Position numbers and translations under genes: made by a program. DNA of 64,000 nucleotides from assembly GCA_032834875.1 (NCBI GenBank), contig CP135238.1, positions 1,898,001 through 1,962,000 of the forward strand. Reading direction: 5' to 3'. This document shows positions 1-9,760 of the stretch, in pieces (within the stretch, counting starts at the first letter, position 1; every line of letters begins with the position of its first letter). Origin of the DNA: Sulfuracidifex metallicus DSM 6482 = JCM 9184. GTDB taxonomy: Archaea > Thermoproteota > Thermoprotei_A > Sulfolobales > Sulfolobaceae. The notes beneath the pieces were generated by a model that searched no databases, was not told the DNA's origin, and saw only the letters and a program-made list of their open reading frames with translations.

Positions 1-190
1 TCAGCCAATATTCTATATCCAGATCATCGAAGTGGTCCATTCCAGACGATGAATAACAGTGACTGCACCTGAGGTTGCAGTTTCTAGTGACGTTGAAAAC
101 CAGAACCTTAGGGTAGTTGGAATCCCCCGAGAACCTTACCGAATCCCCAGATTCTGTTTTTCCTTTAACTAATCTGGAAACGCTTATCAT
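1..190 (-). CDS. Radical SAM protein, N-terminal part (runs off the left edge)
   Basis: The minus strand reads from an ATG at 190 into the window edge. About 44 residues in, it shows the radical SAM cluster motif CNLRCSHC (C-x3-C-x2-C), which binds the 4Fe-4S cluster that cleaves S-adenosylmethionine. The start is supported by an AAGGTGAT ribosome binding site 5 bases upstream. It overlaps the 3' end of the next radical SAM gene (165-1202) by 26 bases, so the two are translationally coupled. The substrate cannot be told because only 63 residues are visible. Paired radical SAM enzymes occur in alternative heme synthesis (AhbC/AhbD) and in peptide or cofactor maturation; I see nothing that decides between these. 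Confidence 0.8.
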   Translation of the reverse strand, partial: MISVSRLVKGKTESGDSVRFSGDSNYPKVLVFNVTRNCNLRCSHCYSSSGMDHFDDLDIEYWL

Positions 191-1202
191 GATACATCAC
201 CTTTGGATGATATAGACAGAAATCATCTTGGGCGTGAATGTTCTTAGTCTTTGAGTATACTCTAGCTCTACAACCTCCACAGTATAGCTTGTATTCACAG
301 ATTCCGCACTTCCCTTCCAACAAGTTGGGATCTCCTACCTCCTTGGAAAGAGGAGAGTTATATATCTCATCTAGTCTCTCCTCTCTCACATTGCCTAGTT
401 TAATCGGAAGGAAGCCGCACGGATATACGTCACCGTTGTAAGCTATGAAGAGGAAACCGTTTGACGCCATACATCCCCTCGCTCCACCTGCAGAACCTCT
501 ACCTTTTTCAGGGTCATACCCCGGTATCACGTCACCTCTCACTGCGCTGAACCTCACGAAGTATGGGTTACAAGTCATTCTCACGTTTAATCCCTCCTTC
601 CTCCACTGCCTCACTTTGAGCATTAACATCTCGTTTTGTATTGGCAGAATTTCCATACTCTTAGTAGCCCTTCCAGTAGGTATGAGGACGAATATGTCCC
701 AACTGTCTGGGTAAAATGACATTACCGTTTCCTTAACTTGATCCAAGTAGTCTATGTTGAACTTGCTAATGGTAGTGTTGATCTGAAGCCAGACACCCTC
801 CTCCTTTACGTTCTTTATTGCCTCGCTTGATATACGAAATGCACCCTGAACTCCCCTAAAGCTATCGTGTATTGTCTCTGGACCATCAATACTTATGGAT
901 ACAGCCTTGATTCCTGCATCCTTAATCATCTTAGCTACATCTTTTGATATCCTAGATCCGCTGGGTGATAACGCTGTCATTACTCTTGACGATGAATACC
1001 TTGCTATTTCGAATATATCATCCCTTTTCAATGCGTCACCTCCACTGATAACAAACATCCCGTGTATGCGATCTATCACGTGCCTTTCTATCTCGTGAGC
1101 TGTAAGCTCGTCCGGAAGTCTCTCCTTCAAACTGAAGGCTCTACAATGCTTACAGTTGAAATCGCAGGCTTTAGTACTTTCCCAAACCACCACAGAGGGC
1201 AT
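165..1202 (-). CDS. Radical SAM protein with C-terminal SPASM domain
   Basis: A 345-residue protein with the motif C13-x3-C17-x2-C20, a GGD version of the GGE motif after strand 2, and a full Cys-rich SPASM region near the C-terminus (C-x2-C, then C-x2-C-x5-C-x2-C and a late Cys). This architecture normally carries one SAM-binding and two auxiliary 4Fe-4S clusters. The ATG at 1202 overlaps the preceding stop as TGATG and is preferred over a TTG one codon earlier. Known family roles include peptide maturation, heme synthesis (AhbC/D type) and tungsten-cofactor oxidoreductase maturation. Its position in an operon with a U32 protein, next to the cbs respiratory cluster, makes a cofactor or quinone role attractive, but that is inference. 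Confidence 0.85.
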   Translation of the reverse strand: MPSVVVWESTKACDFNCKHCRAFSLKERLPDELTAHEIERHVIDRIHGMFVISGGDALKRDDIFEIARYSSSRVMTALSPSGSRISKDVAKMIKDAGIKAVSISIDGPETIHDSFRGVQGAFRISSEAIKNVKEEGVWLQINTTISKFNIDYLDQVKETVMSFYPDSWDIFVLIPTGRATKSMEILPIQNEMLMLKVRQWRKEGLNVRMTCNPYFVRFSAVRGDVIPGYDPEKGRGSAGGARGCMASNGFLFIAYNGDVYPCGFLPIKLGNVREERLDEIYNSPLSKEVGDPNLLEGKCGICEYKLYCGGCRARVYSKTKNIHAQDDFCLYHPKVMYHDKRFQIS

Positions 1203-1852
1203 CAATTTAATTCACCGTGGTAAGGTATTAATCTCTTAAATGGAAGAGAAATTAGAAAATTAAATGATTTCAAAGCCTTCCCTTGATCCCAGTTAAAGAA
1301 TGACAACGGGGGTCTGATACCTCCGTCCACTCTAAGCGCGTCTCCTGTAATTAGCGTTTCACCGTTGAAGAGAGCTATATGGCCTGGAGTATGACCTGGG
1401 ACATGTATAATCCTGAACCCTGAGATTTCCTCCCCTCCGTTAACTCTTACATCAATTCGTGGAGGTTCGTAGGTGATCTCATTTATCCTCTTTATGGTGG
1501 ACTCGAACTCGTTTCTCGAAACATTTAATTCCCTTACCACATCTTCATAGTTTAAATTAAATTCCTTGGGTGTGAAGTCTTCTAGCTTGTGTGCTATGAT
1601 TTTTGCATGAGAAATTCTTCTAATTATCTCAGCATTACCTGCGTGATCCGGGTGAGAATGAGTCAGAAGAATAAATCCTACATCGTCTAATGAAAATCCT
1701 ATATTACGTAATCCTCGTTCTAACTGGTCTAGATTTTGAGGTAGAGATGTGTCAACTAAGGTTAAACCATCGTCAACTATAGCTACTACGTTATGAGGTA
1801 AAACCTTTCCAAAGAAGTTCTCTTCCTTTAGTTTTATTACTTCAATCCTCAT
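1202..1852 (-). CDS. Metallo-beta-lactamase-fold hydrolase
   Basis: A 216-residue protein with the dizinc motif HSHPDH, a downstream GHTPGH segment carrying a third metal His, GDAL with the bridging Asp, and a C-terminal PYHGE. Together these give the full glyoxalase-II-like ligand set. I chose the ATG at 1852 because GAGGT lies 6 bases before it. A TTG two codons upstream is the alternative. The gene overlaps the U32 gene before it by 11 bases and the radical SAM gene after it by one base, so it is an internal member of a tight operon. The substrate is unknown; a thioester or lactone hydrolase is possible. Confidence 0.85.
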   Translation of the reverse strand: MRIEVIKLKEENFFGKVLPHNVVAIVDDGLTLVDTSLPQNLDQLERGLRNIGFSLDDVGFILLTHSHPDHAGNAEIIRRISHAKIIAHKLEDFTPKEFNLNYEDVVRELNVSRNEFESTIKRINEITYEPPRIDVRVNGGEEISGFRIIHVPGHTPGHIALFNGETLITGDALRVDGGIRPPLSFFNWDQGKALKSFNFLISLPFKRLIPYHGELN

Positions 1853-2951
1853 GCTCAAACCTCGGTATAAGTTCTATAGGAGGAGACAATCTCTCCATTT
1901 TTCCAGGAGATTCTCCGTCTACCTTTAGAACCCTCTCAGCTATAATGTCACAGTATTTGCATTGGACACAACTCTTAGATTCACAATCATTATATTTGAA
2001 GAAGTTCAACCACCTTTCAGGGAACTGCGAATTATCGATTGTTACCTTTTCCAAGACGTCGTAATATGAAGGGCCGCCAATTTTTCTCATCACCTTTGGT
2101 ACGGCCCTCCCCTGTGGATAACTGACTATGTCGAGAAGATTGCCTTCATATTTCCTTTCAGAGTAAGCCTTTACTGCCCTAACTATCCAAGATGTACTCT
2201 TGTTCCTTCCTGCAATCTTGAACCTATCGATGCCAATTTCCTCGTAGTAGGTTAAGTCTTCCGGTCTTATCCATCTCATTCTAATTAGGTTTGCTAAATC
2301 GTTTCTTACGTCAGTAGCACAGAACATTATGGGATATTCGAACCAAATTCCCTTTTCTCCTTGTTGACTGGACGTCATTGAAGATATCAGATCATGTGTC
2401 CTTCTGTAGGGACATCCCCAAAGGCAAGAGTTATTTGTAATAACTTCAACGTCAGCTAAGGACCTCATGGCTTTCAATACCTTAAAGTTCCTGTTCACAT
2501 CTTCGTGAGCTATTATGGTATTTACTCCCATGGAGATGTACTCCTCTGCCTCCCTTACATTATAAACCCTTGAATAGGATGATACGGATATTTCTATATC
2601 TGGATATTCCTTTCTAATGTAGGATATTAAGAGGGGCATTGCGACAATGAATCCGTCCACAATGTTAGCGTGAAAGTCAATTTCGCGTTTAACTTTATCC
2701 ATGAAAGATGAGGAGTACTCCCTACCTTGTAAAGTAGCAGTGTTCATAGTGTAAAGAAACTTTATTCCGTAAGACCTCGCAATTGAAGCATGTTGCTTTA
2801 ACCTCTCTTCGTCTACCTTGGGAAGCACGAAGGACGCACGACCGTGACCCGTCACGGTAACAGTTTCGCTGCCGAATATGTATTTGACTGGAAATTTCCT
2901 TAACTCTTCGAGAAGAGAATCATCGAAGTTTGTTCCTACAACTAGCCTCAT
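1842..2951 (-). CDS. Peptidase U32-family protein (UbiU/UbiV/TrhP-like fold)
   Basis: A 369-residue TIM-barrel-like protein. Signatures are an early repeated strand-helix pattern, [15 protein letters not shown] in the middle, a later CATD, and a Cys-rich C-terminal segment (C-x4-C-x2-C-x2-C). U32 relatives such as UbiU/UbiV bind a 4Fe-4S cluster and take part in oxygen-independent hydroxylations of quinone precursors, while TrhP/RlhA hydroxylate RNA. No protease active site is implied by the family name. It heads the four-gene operon with the beta-lactamase-fold and two radical SAM proteins. Its own ATG at 2951 follows an AT-rich region with TATA-like sequence. Role in quinone, heme or RNA modification is inference. 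Confidence 0.75.
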   Translation of the reverse strand: MRLVVGTNFDDSLLEELRKFPVKYIFGSETVTVTGHGRASFVLPKVDEERLKQHASIARSYGIKFLYTMNTATLQGREYSSSFMDKVKREIDFHANIVDGFIVAMPLLISYIRKEYPDIEISVSSYSRVYNVREAEEYISMGVNTIIAHEDVNRNFKVLKAMRSLADVEVITNNSCLWGCPYRRTHDLISSMTSSQQGEKGIWFEYPIMFCATDVRNDLANLIRMRWIRPEDLTYYEEIGIDRFKIAGRNKSTSWIVRAVKAYSERKYEGNLLDIVSYPQGRAVPKVMRKIGGPSYYDVLEKVTIDNSQFPERWLNFFKYNDCESKSCVQCKYCDIIAERVLKVDGESPGKMERLSPPIELIPRFEHED

Positions 2952-3020
2952 ATGCTATTATCTCATGCTTAATATTTAAAATCATTCTGTTATTAACAGA
3001 GTTAATAAAAATAACATAAA

Positions 3021-3554
3021 TTACTTAGAGTCAGCCTTAACGTCTAAGAGATCTGTCTGAGAAATTGAAACGTTCAAAGCGACAGCAGGATTAACTATTT
3101 TGCTCCATGCTTCCTCTATTAACTCCTCCCAAGCTTCCCTCAAGTTCTCCCTCCTCAGTTTTATCTTAGTTTCCTTAGAAATTACCTTAACTGCAGAAAG
3201 ACAACTCTCCTTAACTACACAGTCCCTACACCTATTATTTCCACGTTCCTCCAAATTTATGTAAATTAACTTTCTCTCATTTGTAATATATAAAATACCT
3301 CTTAAATGAGAGTAATCGTCTGTAATTGGTATAACTGCCTTAAAGTTTATGCTATTATCCTTCATTAATCCCAATTCCTTTAATTTATTCAGTACAAAGT
3401 AATAATAGCTCTTGCTTAAACCCTCTGGTCTCTCTCTTGCTATTACGGAAATTATGTTCTCTCTTCCCAACTTAGAAAATTCTTTATTCTTTAACATAAT
3501 AATTTTTTCAGGGTTTATGGGTCTTTCTATCTTAGAAGCGAAAAATATGCACAT
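3021..3554 (-). CDS. Winged-helix-like protein with Cys cluster
   Basis: A 177-residue protein I do not recognise by name. Residues about 20-70 have the pattern of a helix-turn-helix or winged-helix domain (conserved-looking LSKSYYYFVLNKLKELGLM). The middle carries C-x2-C-x5-C (CRDCVVKESC), which could hold zinc or an iron-sulfur cluster. The C-terminus is helical. The ATG at 3554 is the only sensible start. It is transcribed away from cbsA and towards the radical SAM operon, with 69 bases between them. A redox- or metal-sensing regulator of one of the flanking operons is plausible but not shown. Confidence 0.55.
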   Translation of the reverse strand: MCIFFASKIERPINPEKIIMLKNKEFSKLGRENIISVIARERPEGLSKSYYYFVLNKLKELGLMKDNSINFKAVIPITDDYSHLRGILYITNERKLIYINLEERGNNRCRDCVVKESCLSAVKVISKETKIKLRRENLREAWEELIEEAWSKIVNPAVALNVSISQTDLLDVKADSK

Positions 3555-3934
3555 AAAGAGTATGTAGGTTTAGCATCTTAAATTTCTTAATATAAATATA
3601 TAATAGGAACCACGTCTTGTGTATTAACTGTGTTTATATTAGTTTTAAAACGTTTTATAAGATATTTAGTCACAATTATAGATTCTTAGGTTTTTAATGA
3701 TCAGATAAAAGCAAAGAATTTTTAAATACAGAATATACGTTAGTTACATTAGGATTTTAAACTAATAAAGTAAGTTATACCATAGCGAAAATATTCAGAA
3801 AAGTAATATATGCTTTAGTAATGATAAAAATACATCTTCGGTTACACATTGTTCTTTGCATTAACTTATGATATAATCAGTCCAACGTTTTATCCTTAAT
3901 TCTTGTTGGGAGTTAAACTCCATTGTGAATTGAG
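3555..3934. other. Divergent intergenic region upstream of cbsA
   Basis: 380 bases, very AT-rich, between the divergent winged-helix gene and cbsA. It contains several TATA-like stretches (for example tttttaaataca near 3719) and, just before the cbsA TTG, a perfect 6-base inverted repeat GGAGTT-A-AACTCC at 3909-3921. I see no open reading frame or RNA gene here. Confidence 0.5.
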
Positions 3935-5284
3935 TTGAGAAAGGTAAGAACAGTATTCTCCCTTATCTTAATTGCGTCCATTCTTTCATTGTTGATGGCA
4001 TTCATGAACGTACCTATGGCTCAGACGACATCACAAATAACCGTGTATAAGGAAGTCGGTTCAGCTAATTTGAAAGCTCCAGGAACAGAATCATTCTGGA
4101 ATAACATTCCTTGGACAAATCTTTCTCTCTCAGCAAACATACCTAACGCGCCTACGTCTGGGCTTACGCATAATTTATCAGTTAAGGCTGCATGGAATGG
4201 AACGGACATATTCATACTTCTTAGATGGAACGCACCTAATCCAGCCTTCGGGGCATGGTCCGCAGCTGTAGCTGGAATTGATCCTAACGCTTCTGGACCA
4301 GGATTATTTAGAATCATTGAGATAACCCCTGGAGCTAAATATCAAGTCATGTCAAACTATACTTCATATTATACTATAGTTAATGGAACCAAGGAAACTG
4401 GTAGACTTTTCCTTTCTTACGATGGGATATCTGAGGCTATGCCCAACGGAAGCCAAATCAAAGTGTTAGGGAACGGAACCATTTTGTTCTATCATTCACT
4501 TAGACCTATAGAGAGAATACTTTACGACTCTGGATTATTCTATGGATATTACACAAACTCTACGTGGTATTATCCAGATAGAGCTGCTATGATGTGGTAT
4601 ATGGGTTCAGGAACTCCAACTATGGACGGAATGCATATAGGAGGCAAGTTCCCAGGTCAGACATTCGACGGCGAGAACTTCACTTACGCCGGAGGTGCCC
4701 TGAAACAGCCTGGAGGCGCCGCAAACATTTGGATGTGGGTATCTGGCGCTACATGGAACAATAAATCTGAAGATCCTGCTTTCAAATACAACGTCTGGGA
4801 GAACAAGAGCATGACTGGATTACCATACACTAATAATGGAACCGGTTTCGCAGTACCACTTTACACTAATAACACTAATATGTATGAAGTAGATTGCTCC
4901 GGAATTTGGTATGCCCCAGTAAAGAGCTCAGGGTTAGAGGGCAGTCTTTTCTTCATAGAGAGTGGTGCAACTTATTCCAATGGCTATTGGACATTAGAAT
5001 TGGTCAGACCTCTTGCAGTTCCCACGAACTATTCCCAATACATGCCAAATATAACAATTGGAAAGACCTACGATGTAGCATTCGCTGTGTGGCAAGGAGC
5101 AGAAGGAGAAACTCTCTTTGATAAAAGTATTACGTCGTCTTTCCTTCTGCTGTCTCTCAGCTCTCTACCAAAGCCTGAGTCTCCAGTCCTAGCTGTAAAT
5201 CCAGAGATAGTTGACATAACTACAGCAGGTGTTGTAATTGCAGTAATTGCATTGGCTGCAATATGGATTTCGTTTAGGAGGTGA
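3935..5284 (+). CDS. cbsA: Cytochrome b558/566 subunit A
   Basis: A 449-residue secreted and membrane-anchored protein: N-terminal signal peptide (about residues 1-30, hydrophobic core then AQTT), a large extracytoplasmic domain with many N-x-S/T sequons, and one C-terminal membrane helix ending in a short basic tail (ISFRR). This matches CbsA, the highly glycosylated mono- or di-heme cytochrome of Sulfolobales that faces the outside and is thought to work with the SoxL2-SoxN quinol-oxidising pair. Translation starts at TTG 3935. Identification rests on composition, size and the complete cbsA-cbsB-soxL2-soxN-odsN order that follows. Confidence 0.9.
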   Translation: MRKVRTVFSLILIASILSLLMAFMNVPMAQTTSQITVYKEVGSANLKAPGTESFWNNIPWTNLSLSANIPNAPTSGLTHNLSVKAAWNGTDIFILLRWNAPNPAFGAWSAAVAGIDPNASGPGLFRIIEITPGAKYQVMSNYTSYYTIVNGTKETGRLFLSYDGISEAMPNGSQIKVLGNGTILFYHSLRPIERILYDSGLFYGYYTNSTWYYPDRAAMMWYMGSGTPTMDGMHIGGKFPGQTFDGENFTYAGGALKQPGGAANIWMWVSGATWNNKSEDPAFKYNVWENKSMTGLPYTNNGTGFAVPLYTNNTNMYEVDCSGIWYAPVKSSGLEGSLFFIESGATYSNGYWTLELVRPLAVPTNYSQYMPNITIGKTYDVAFAVWQGAEGETLFDKSITSSFLLLSLSSLPKPESPVLAVNPEIVDITTAGVVIAVIALAAIWISFRR

Positions 5285-5289
5285 AATGA

Positions 5290-5376
5290 ATGGATATAAT
5301 ACTTTATATAACTTTACCCGGAATCATAATATCTCTAATAGGGCTAGGAATATTATGGATAAAATATAGAAGGTGA
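5290..5376 (+). CDS. 28-residue single-membrane-helix peptide between cbsA and cbsB
   Basis: A short open reading frame of 28 codons with one strongly hydrophobic helix (ITLPGIIISLIGLGILW) followed by a basic KYRR tail, the same polarity as the C-terminal anchor of CbsA. AGGAGGTG, which overlaps the cbsA stop, lies about 6 bases before its ATG. Its own last codons (AGAAGGTGA) supply the ribosome site for cbsB 6 bases later. The three genes are therefore packed as one translational unit, the best evidence that this is a real gene. Function unknown. A small accessory subunit of the CbsAB complex, comparable to small single-helix oxidase subunits such as SoxD, is my inference. Confidence 0.7.
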   Translation: MDIILYITLPGIIISLIGLGILWIKYRR

Positions 5377-5382
5377 TTTTAA

Positions 5383-6309
5383 ATGTTTGACTTAAAAATG
5401 GAAAAAGATTTAAAATATTATTTAGTTTTTCTTAGTATAGTATTTTTTATGCAATTTGTCTATCAGGTAATTTTCCCCATATCTTACCTTCCTCTTTCAA
5501 TCCCTGAAAAGTTGCCCATGGAATACGTGGGTACGGCAGGACTTTACCTAGGTTACGGAGCTATCGCTCTTGTATCACTTTCCTTGTCAACTAGAATCAA
5601 ATCCATGTTGCTGTTGTTTGCAACAGACGTACTTTCACCTATCCTATCACATTCAGTTGAAATAACTCTACTAGGTATTGCAGCATCCTCAATCGTAATT
5701 GTAGAGTCATTTTTACGTCAGAGACAAGTAAAAGGAATCTTATTATTGCCTATCCTCGTCATGGCTTTATTATCAATGATTTCAGCATTTACAATAGATT
5801 TATTGAGTTTTACTTTTAACCCTAGCTATTCATTTATGTTTCTAATAAGTTCCTTATCTTTTGTGCTTTACACGGTTCTATGGGGCAAGAACAACAAAAG
5901 GAGCGTCTTGAAATATCTAGCTTCTATTCCTGCACTTTTTCTCTTCTTGCCACTCTATTTTATGGTTGAAGATAATCGTTTCATGTTTATGATAATGGAC
6001 ATGACTTTCTCGGCAATTTATGGCATATCTTTTAACAATCCAGATAATCTGGGCCTTTTCATTTTGTTATTAAGCTTGTCAACGTATCTTTCAGTTGTAA
6101 TAGCTCTAAAAGGAAATCCGACCGCAGGACTTGGATATTTTATTGTAATAAGTGATGTTTTCATGGGAATTACAGGATATCATCTAATAGAGTACATGTT
6201 ATTAGTAGCTGTTGGCTTCTCACTAATCACACTAAAAAGTGATGGAAAGGAAAATGAAGTTGAGAAGAAGACTATAAAAAAGGAGGAAACTCCTGCATCA
6301 AATACATAA
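5383..6309 (+). CDS. cbsB: Cytochrome b558/566 subunit B (integral membrane)
   Basis: A 308-residue protein with about nine predicted membrane helices and a charged, Lys/Glu-rich C-terminal tail (from about residue 288). It has no recognisable cofactor motif, as is usual for CbsB. It follows cbsA and the 28-codon gene immediately and precedes soxL2, which is the known Sulfolobales order. It is thought to be the membrane partner of CbsA. Assignment depends mainly on gene order and topology because the family is poorly conserved. Confidence 0.85.
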   Translation: MFDLKMEKDLKYYLVFLSIVFFMQFVYQVIFPISYLPLSIPEKLPMEYVGTAGLYLGYGAIALVSLSLSTRIKSMLLLFATDVLSPILSHSVEITLLGIAASSIVIVESFLRQRQVKGILLLPILVMALLSMISAFTIDLLSFTFNPSYSFMFLISSLSFVLYTVLWGKNNKRSVLKYLASIPALFLFLPLYFMVEDNRFMFMIMDMTFSAIYGISFNNPDNLGLFILLLSLSTYLSVVIALKGNPTAGLGYFIVISDVFMGITGYHLIEYMLLVAVGFSLITLKSDGKENEVEKKTIKKEETPASNT

Positions 6310-6516
6310 TATTAAATTAGTATTTTCCTTTAGTTTTAATAAAATATTAATTTAAAAAATCTGCTTTTATCTTTAGTTTACTAATGAAAATTCATAGGAG
6401 AAATCTAGAGTTATAAGTTTAGAACGCTAAAATAGGACGTCAAAAATGTGGATATTAATCTTCAGTCTAACGTCTAAACCTTAATAGAAATTCTTGAGAG
6501 AATAACACGACCATGA

Positions 6517-7485
6517 ATGTTATCATTCCATTCTAAGAAAGGAGACAAGAAGGTTCTTAGCCCTGACGAATTCCACTTTATAAGGGAATTAACTTTCGCA
6601 ATAAGAAACAAAGGATTCGATCCTAAGGAATTCGTCAAGAAAGGAGACAGCTATTTGTTTAATTTCGCAGAAAAAAACACTTCAGGAATAGACGAAAAGA
6701 GAAGAAACTTTCTGAAAGCAATGGTTATAGGCGTGGGCGTAGTTACGGTAGCTGGAATTATACCTGGGCTCAGAGTCTTGGTTCCGCCCAACGTATCTGC
6801 GGTTTCCAGTTTTCCCAAGAGCGTACTTCTTAACAGCTCCGGTAGTCCATTAAAGGCATCATCAATATCTGTAAATAGTCCAATTATTATGCTATTCAAT
6901 TATCCGCTTAGCGGCGAGCCTAACTTTCTCCTTAATCTAGGAGACAGCTCAGGCAAACCCGTTGAAGTACCTTCCTCCACCGTTACGGTACCTCAAACGG
7001 GAGACAAATATACATTCCCTGGAGGTGTAGGTCCAAACAAGTCTATTGTAGCGTATAGTGCAATATGTCAACACTTAGGATGCAAGCCTCCATTTATCCA
7101 CTTCTATCCCCCCAAGTATCTGACTCCAGCTCAGCTTACTGCGCCTGAACCTGATACGTTAACTGCTGAGGCATTAGCTAGCGCTAAGAGTGCAAAAGCC
7201 CCAGCCATCATACACTGCGATTGCCACGGGTCTACCTATGATCCTTATCATGGAGCACAGCCTCTAACAGGACCAACTGTTAGACCATTACCTACTGTTC
7301 TTCTAGAATGGGATAGTTCAACGGATTACTTATATGCCTTAGGATCTTTAGGCGTAGGAATATACCCAGAAGGAGCTAACGGAGTTCCGTCTAAGAATCC
7401 TACTGTGGATCTATCAAGCAATTTTGGTTCTTCAGTTGGGGATAAAACTGAGGTGAAGGAAGCTGAGAACCCATTTTCGTCTTGA
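6517..7485 (+). CDS. soxL2: Rieske iron-sulfur protein SoxL2
   Basis: A 322-residue Rieske protein. Near residues 60-85 it has RRNFLKAMVIGVGVV, a twin-arginine-like membrane anchor. The 2Fe-2S domain has CQHLGC and HCDCHGSTYDP, giving both Cys-His ligand pairs and the two disulfide cysteines. The long insert between the ligand boxes (about 55 residues) is typical of Sulfolobales SoxL/SoxF. It takes electrons from caldariellaquinol together with SoxN. A paralog, soxL, lies at 19259-20236 and aligns over its whole length. About 200 bases without a gene separate it from cbsB, so it may have its own promoter. Confidence 0.93.
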   Translation: MLSFHSKKGDKKVLSPDEFHFIRELTFAIRNKGFDPKEFVKKGDSYLFNFAEKNTSGIDEKRRNFLKAMVIGVGVVTVAGIIPGLRVLVPPNVSAVSSFPKSVLLNSSGSPLKASSISVNSPIIMLFNYPLSGEPNFLLNLGDSSGKPVEVPSSTVTVPQTGDKYTFPGGVGPNKSIVAYSAICQHLGCKPPFIHFYPPKYLTPAQLTAPEPDTLTAEALASAKSAKAPAIIHCDCHGSTYDPYHGAQPLTGPTVRPLPTVLLEWDSSTDYLYALGSLGVGIYPEGANGVPSKNPTVDLSSNFGSSVGDKTEVKEAENPFSS

Positions 7486-7530
7486 GTACAACGTGAAATC
7501 CTTTTCTTCTGAAATTGAGGTGTTTGAACC

Positions 7531-9222
7531 ATGAGCAAGGAAAGCCTTTCCTCTAGGGTATCAAATTGGTTTAAGGATAGGCTAGGCTTAGATGACCTAC
7601 CTCTCTTTAAAACCCCAGACTATATGTTCCATGTAAACGAGTGGCTGGGAGCCTTAGTTGCTGGTGCGTTCTTCTACACTGTGATATCGGGCTTAATACT
7701 GCTCTTATATTACAACCCAGAAGCAGGATACGATGCAACCGAAACTATAATAAACACCGTACCTTACGGATCAGTTTTCCTCTACAGCCACTTGTACGGA
7801 TCATACGCAATGATAATTTTGGCTTACATACATATGTTCAGAAACTACTTCACCGGTGCTTACAAGAAACCCAGGGAATTACTATGGATATTTGGAGTTC
7901 TTATGCTCGTCCTAACGTTAGGTGCGTCTTTCCTAGGATATAGCCTAATAGGCGACGTTTTAGCTACAAGTGCAGTCGACGTAGGTGCAGGAATAATATC
8001 TTCAGTACCTCAGCTTTCCTTCCTATTGCCTATCTTATTTGGAAATTACGACAGTGGAGACTTCACCAGAGTACTAGCATGGCACATTATCCTGGTCGCC
8101 TTAATAGGTTTTCTATTCGTCTTCCATCTTCTCATGGCCGAAAGGTACGGAATGATGCCATCCAGGAAGGTTAAGCCAAAGGCTCCTGCAGTATATACTA
8201 AGGAAGAGGACCAAAAGTTTAACCCATGGTGGCCTAGGAACTTCGTTTACATGATGTCTTTGATATTCCTTACTTGGGGGTTCATAATCGCAATACCCAA
8301 TGCCTTAGCATACTTAAATGGACTTCCACAAGAGCTAGATCCATTCCTTAATCCCAAGCCTGCACCACCACCAAGTAGTCCATTGGCAGCCCAAGTAACC
8401 ACTTACCCACCGTGGTTCTTCCTATTTGTTTATAAGATTGCTGACTTCACAAGCGACGTGGTATTATTCCTGTTGATAGGTGTGATAATTCCGTTAGTAT
8501 ATTTACTCTTAGTTCCTTTCATAGACAGAACCGATGAACTACATCCACTTAAGAGGAGAGTCTTCACTGGAATTGGAATACTCATGATAACTTACTTAGT
8601 TCAGACTTCAATATGGGGAGACATACAGCCTGGAATACAAGTTAGCGTAGCAGAACAAGTATTAGCATATTTGCCTCCAGCAATAATAGTTGCGATAGGT
8701 ATGGCTTTCCTGCCTTACAGAGAAAAAGGAAGCACTAGAACTAAGGTTCCCATGTTTAAGAAGGCACAGTTCTCTAGTCCCATTGCCGTGCTATTATTTA
8801 TGATTTTGGCAATGTTAATGGCAGGCGCAGCTACACTATTCTTAGCTTCACCAAGCCCATTGAGTGCGGCGATATTCCTTCCAATTCTATCGCTATTTGT
8901 ATTTTACGCTAAGGCGCTAACTCCGGTTGCTATCAAGGCTATGCCGCAAGGAGATTCAAGCGCATCTGACAGCACATCTGAAACGATAAATTCCACAGAT
9001 GTAATAAAACTTGAGAGGAAAAAGAGAATAGCAACCTATATGATAGGCGTGTTGCTAATAATGAGCGCGATAATAGCAGCTGATATGTGGACCATACCTT
9101 CTACGGGATTCGAGTCAAACATGTGGGGGATAGACCTTGGTCTGCTCTTCATAATGCTAGGCGAGGCAATATCACTATACCATTACGTGGTGTATAAGAA
9201 GCCAAATGAGTCCTACGAATAA
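7531..9222 (+). CDS. soxN: Cytochrome b, SoxN
   Basis: A 563-residue membrane protein. The N-terminal cytochrome b core has two pairs of heme-ligating His in helices B and D (SHLYGSYAMIILAYIHMFRNYF and WHIILVALIGFLFVFHLLM), then PWWPRNF and YPPWFFLF near the quinol site, followed by about six more helices. It partners SoxL2 in a bc1-like quinol-oxidising complex. GAGGTG lies 8 bases before the ATG. It is clearly paralogous to SoxC at 22646-24421, with near-identical blocks such as GAYKKPREL and QKFNPWWPRNFVYM. Confidence 0.93.
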   Translation: MSKESLSSRVSNWFKDRLGLDDLPLFKTPDYMFHVNEWLGALVAGAFFYTVISGLILLLYYNPEAGYDATETIINTVPYGSVFLYSHLYGSYAMIILAYIHMFRNYFTGAYKKPRELLWIFGVLMLVLTLGASFLGYSLIGDVLATSAVDVGAGIISSVPQLSFLLPILFGNYDSGDFTRVLAWHIILVALIGFLFVFHLLMAERYGMMPSRKVKPKAPAVYTKEEDQKFNPWWPRNFVYMMSLIFLTWGFIIAIPNALAYLNGLPQELDPFLNPKPAPPPSSPLAAQVTTYPPWFFLFVYKIADFTSDVVLFLLIGVIIPLVYLLLVPFIDRTDELHPLKRRVFTGIGILMITYLVQTSIWGDIQPGIQVSVAEQVLAYLPPAIIVAIGMAFLPYREKGSTRTKVPMFKKAQFSSPIAVLLFMILAMLMAGAATLFLASPSPLSAAIFLPILSLFVFYAKALTPVAIKAMPQGDSSASDSTSETINSTDVIKLERKKRIATYMIGVLLIMSAIIAADMWTIPSTGFESNMWGIDLGLLFIMLGEAISLYHYVVYKKPNESYE

Positions 9223-9269
9223 TACCTATTTTTTTGACAATTGAGTTTTAAGTAGAGAGTGAAAGAAAA

Positions 9270-9584
9270 ATGATCAACATAGGTTTTTATTATAGGGTAA
9301 AGAAAGGTCATGAGAAGGAATTTGAAGGTCGTTTCTGGGATGTAGTTTCCAGCAATGTAGAAGGAATGAAATCTGCTAAACTTTACAAGAATGTAATGGA
9401 TCCTCAAGAATACATGATATACACAGAATGGACCTCGTTGGAAGCCTTCAGAAATTTCATGAAGAGTCAAGGTTATAAGGAGACAGTTGATTACGGAAAA
9501 TCCATACTGGATGGCATTCCTACACATAGAATATTGCAGCCAATAGATGAGGAGATGGAAAAGGTGAGTGGTTCAACCATTTGA
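9270..9584 (+). CDS. odsN: OdsN-like small ABM-fold protein
   Basis: A 104-residue soluble protein with the ferredoxin-like pattern of the antibiotic biosynthesis monooxygenase (ABM) family: N-terminal strand FYYRVKKGHEKEFEGRF, central YMIYTEWTSLEAFRNFMKS, and a C-terminal helix. In Sulfolobales a gene of this kind ends the cbs-sox cluster and is called odsN. Its biochemical role is unknown. Such small dimeric domains often bind heme or quinones, so quinone or heme handling is a reasonable guess. It sits 47 bases after soxN and ends the operon. Confidence 0.8.
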   Translation: MINIGFYYRVKKGHEKEFEGRFWDVVSSNVEGMKSAKLYKNVMDPQEYMIYTEWTSLEAFRNFMKSQGYKETVDYGKSILDGIPTHRILQPIDEEMEKVSGSTI

Positions 9585-9760
9585 TTCTCCTTACGTTAAT
9601 AGAATTTTTTAGTTTTTTATAATTTCTCTTTATATGTAGAGATTGAGTTAAAAGTAATATTATTTCTTCATTACTTAGAATAATAAGGTTTTATTTTCTT
9701 ATATATAGGCAACTTAACATAAAATCGTGATTGACGTCTTTACCAAATTTTGTGGTTAAG

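Noticed and set aside
9213-9527. 104-codon frame opposite odsN
   Set aside because: Antisense shadow of odsN; the plus-strand frame has the ABM pattern and operon position.
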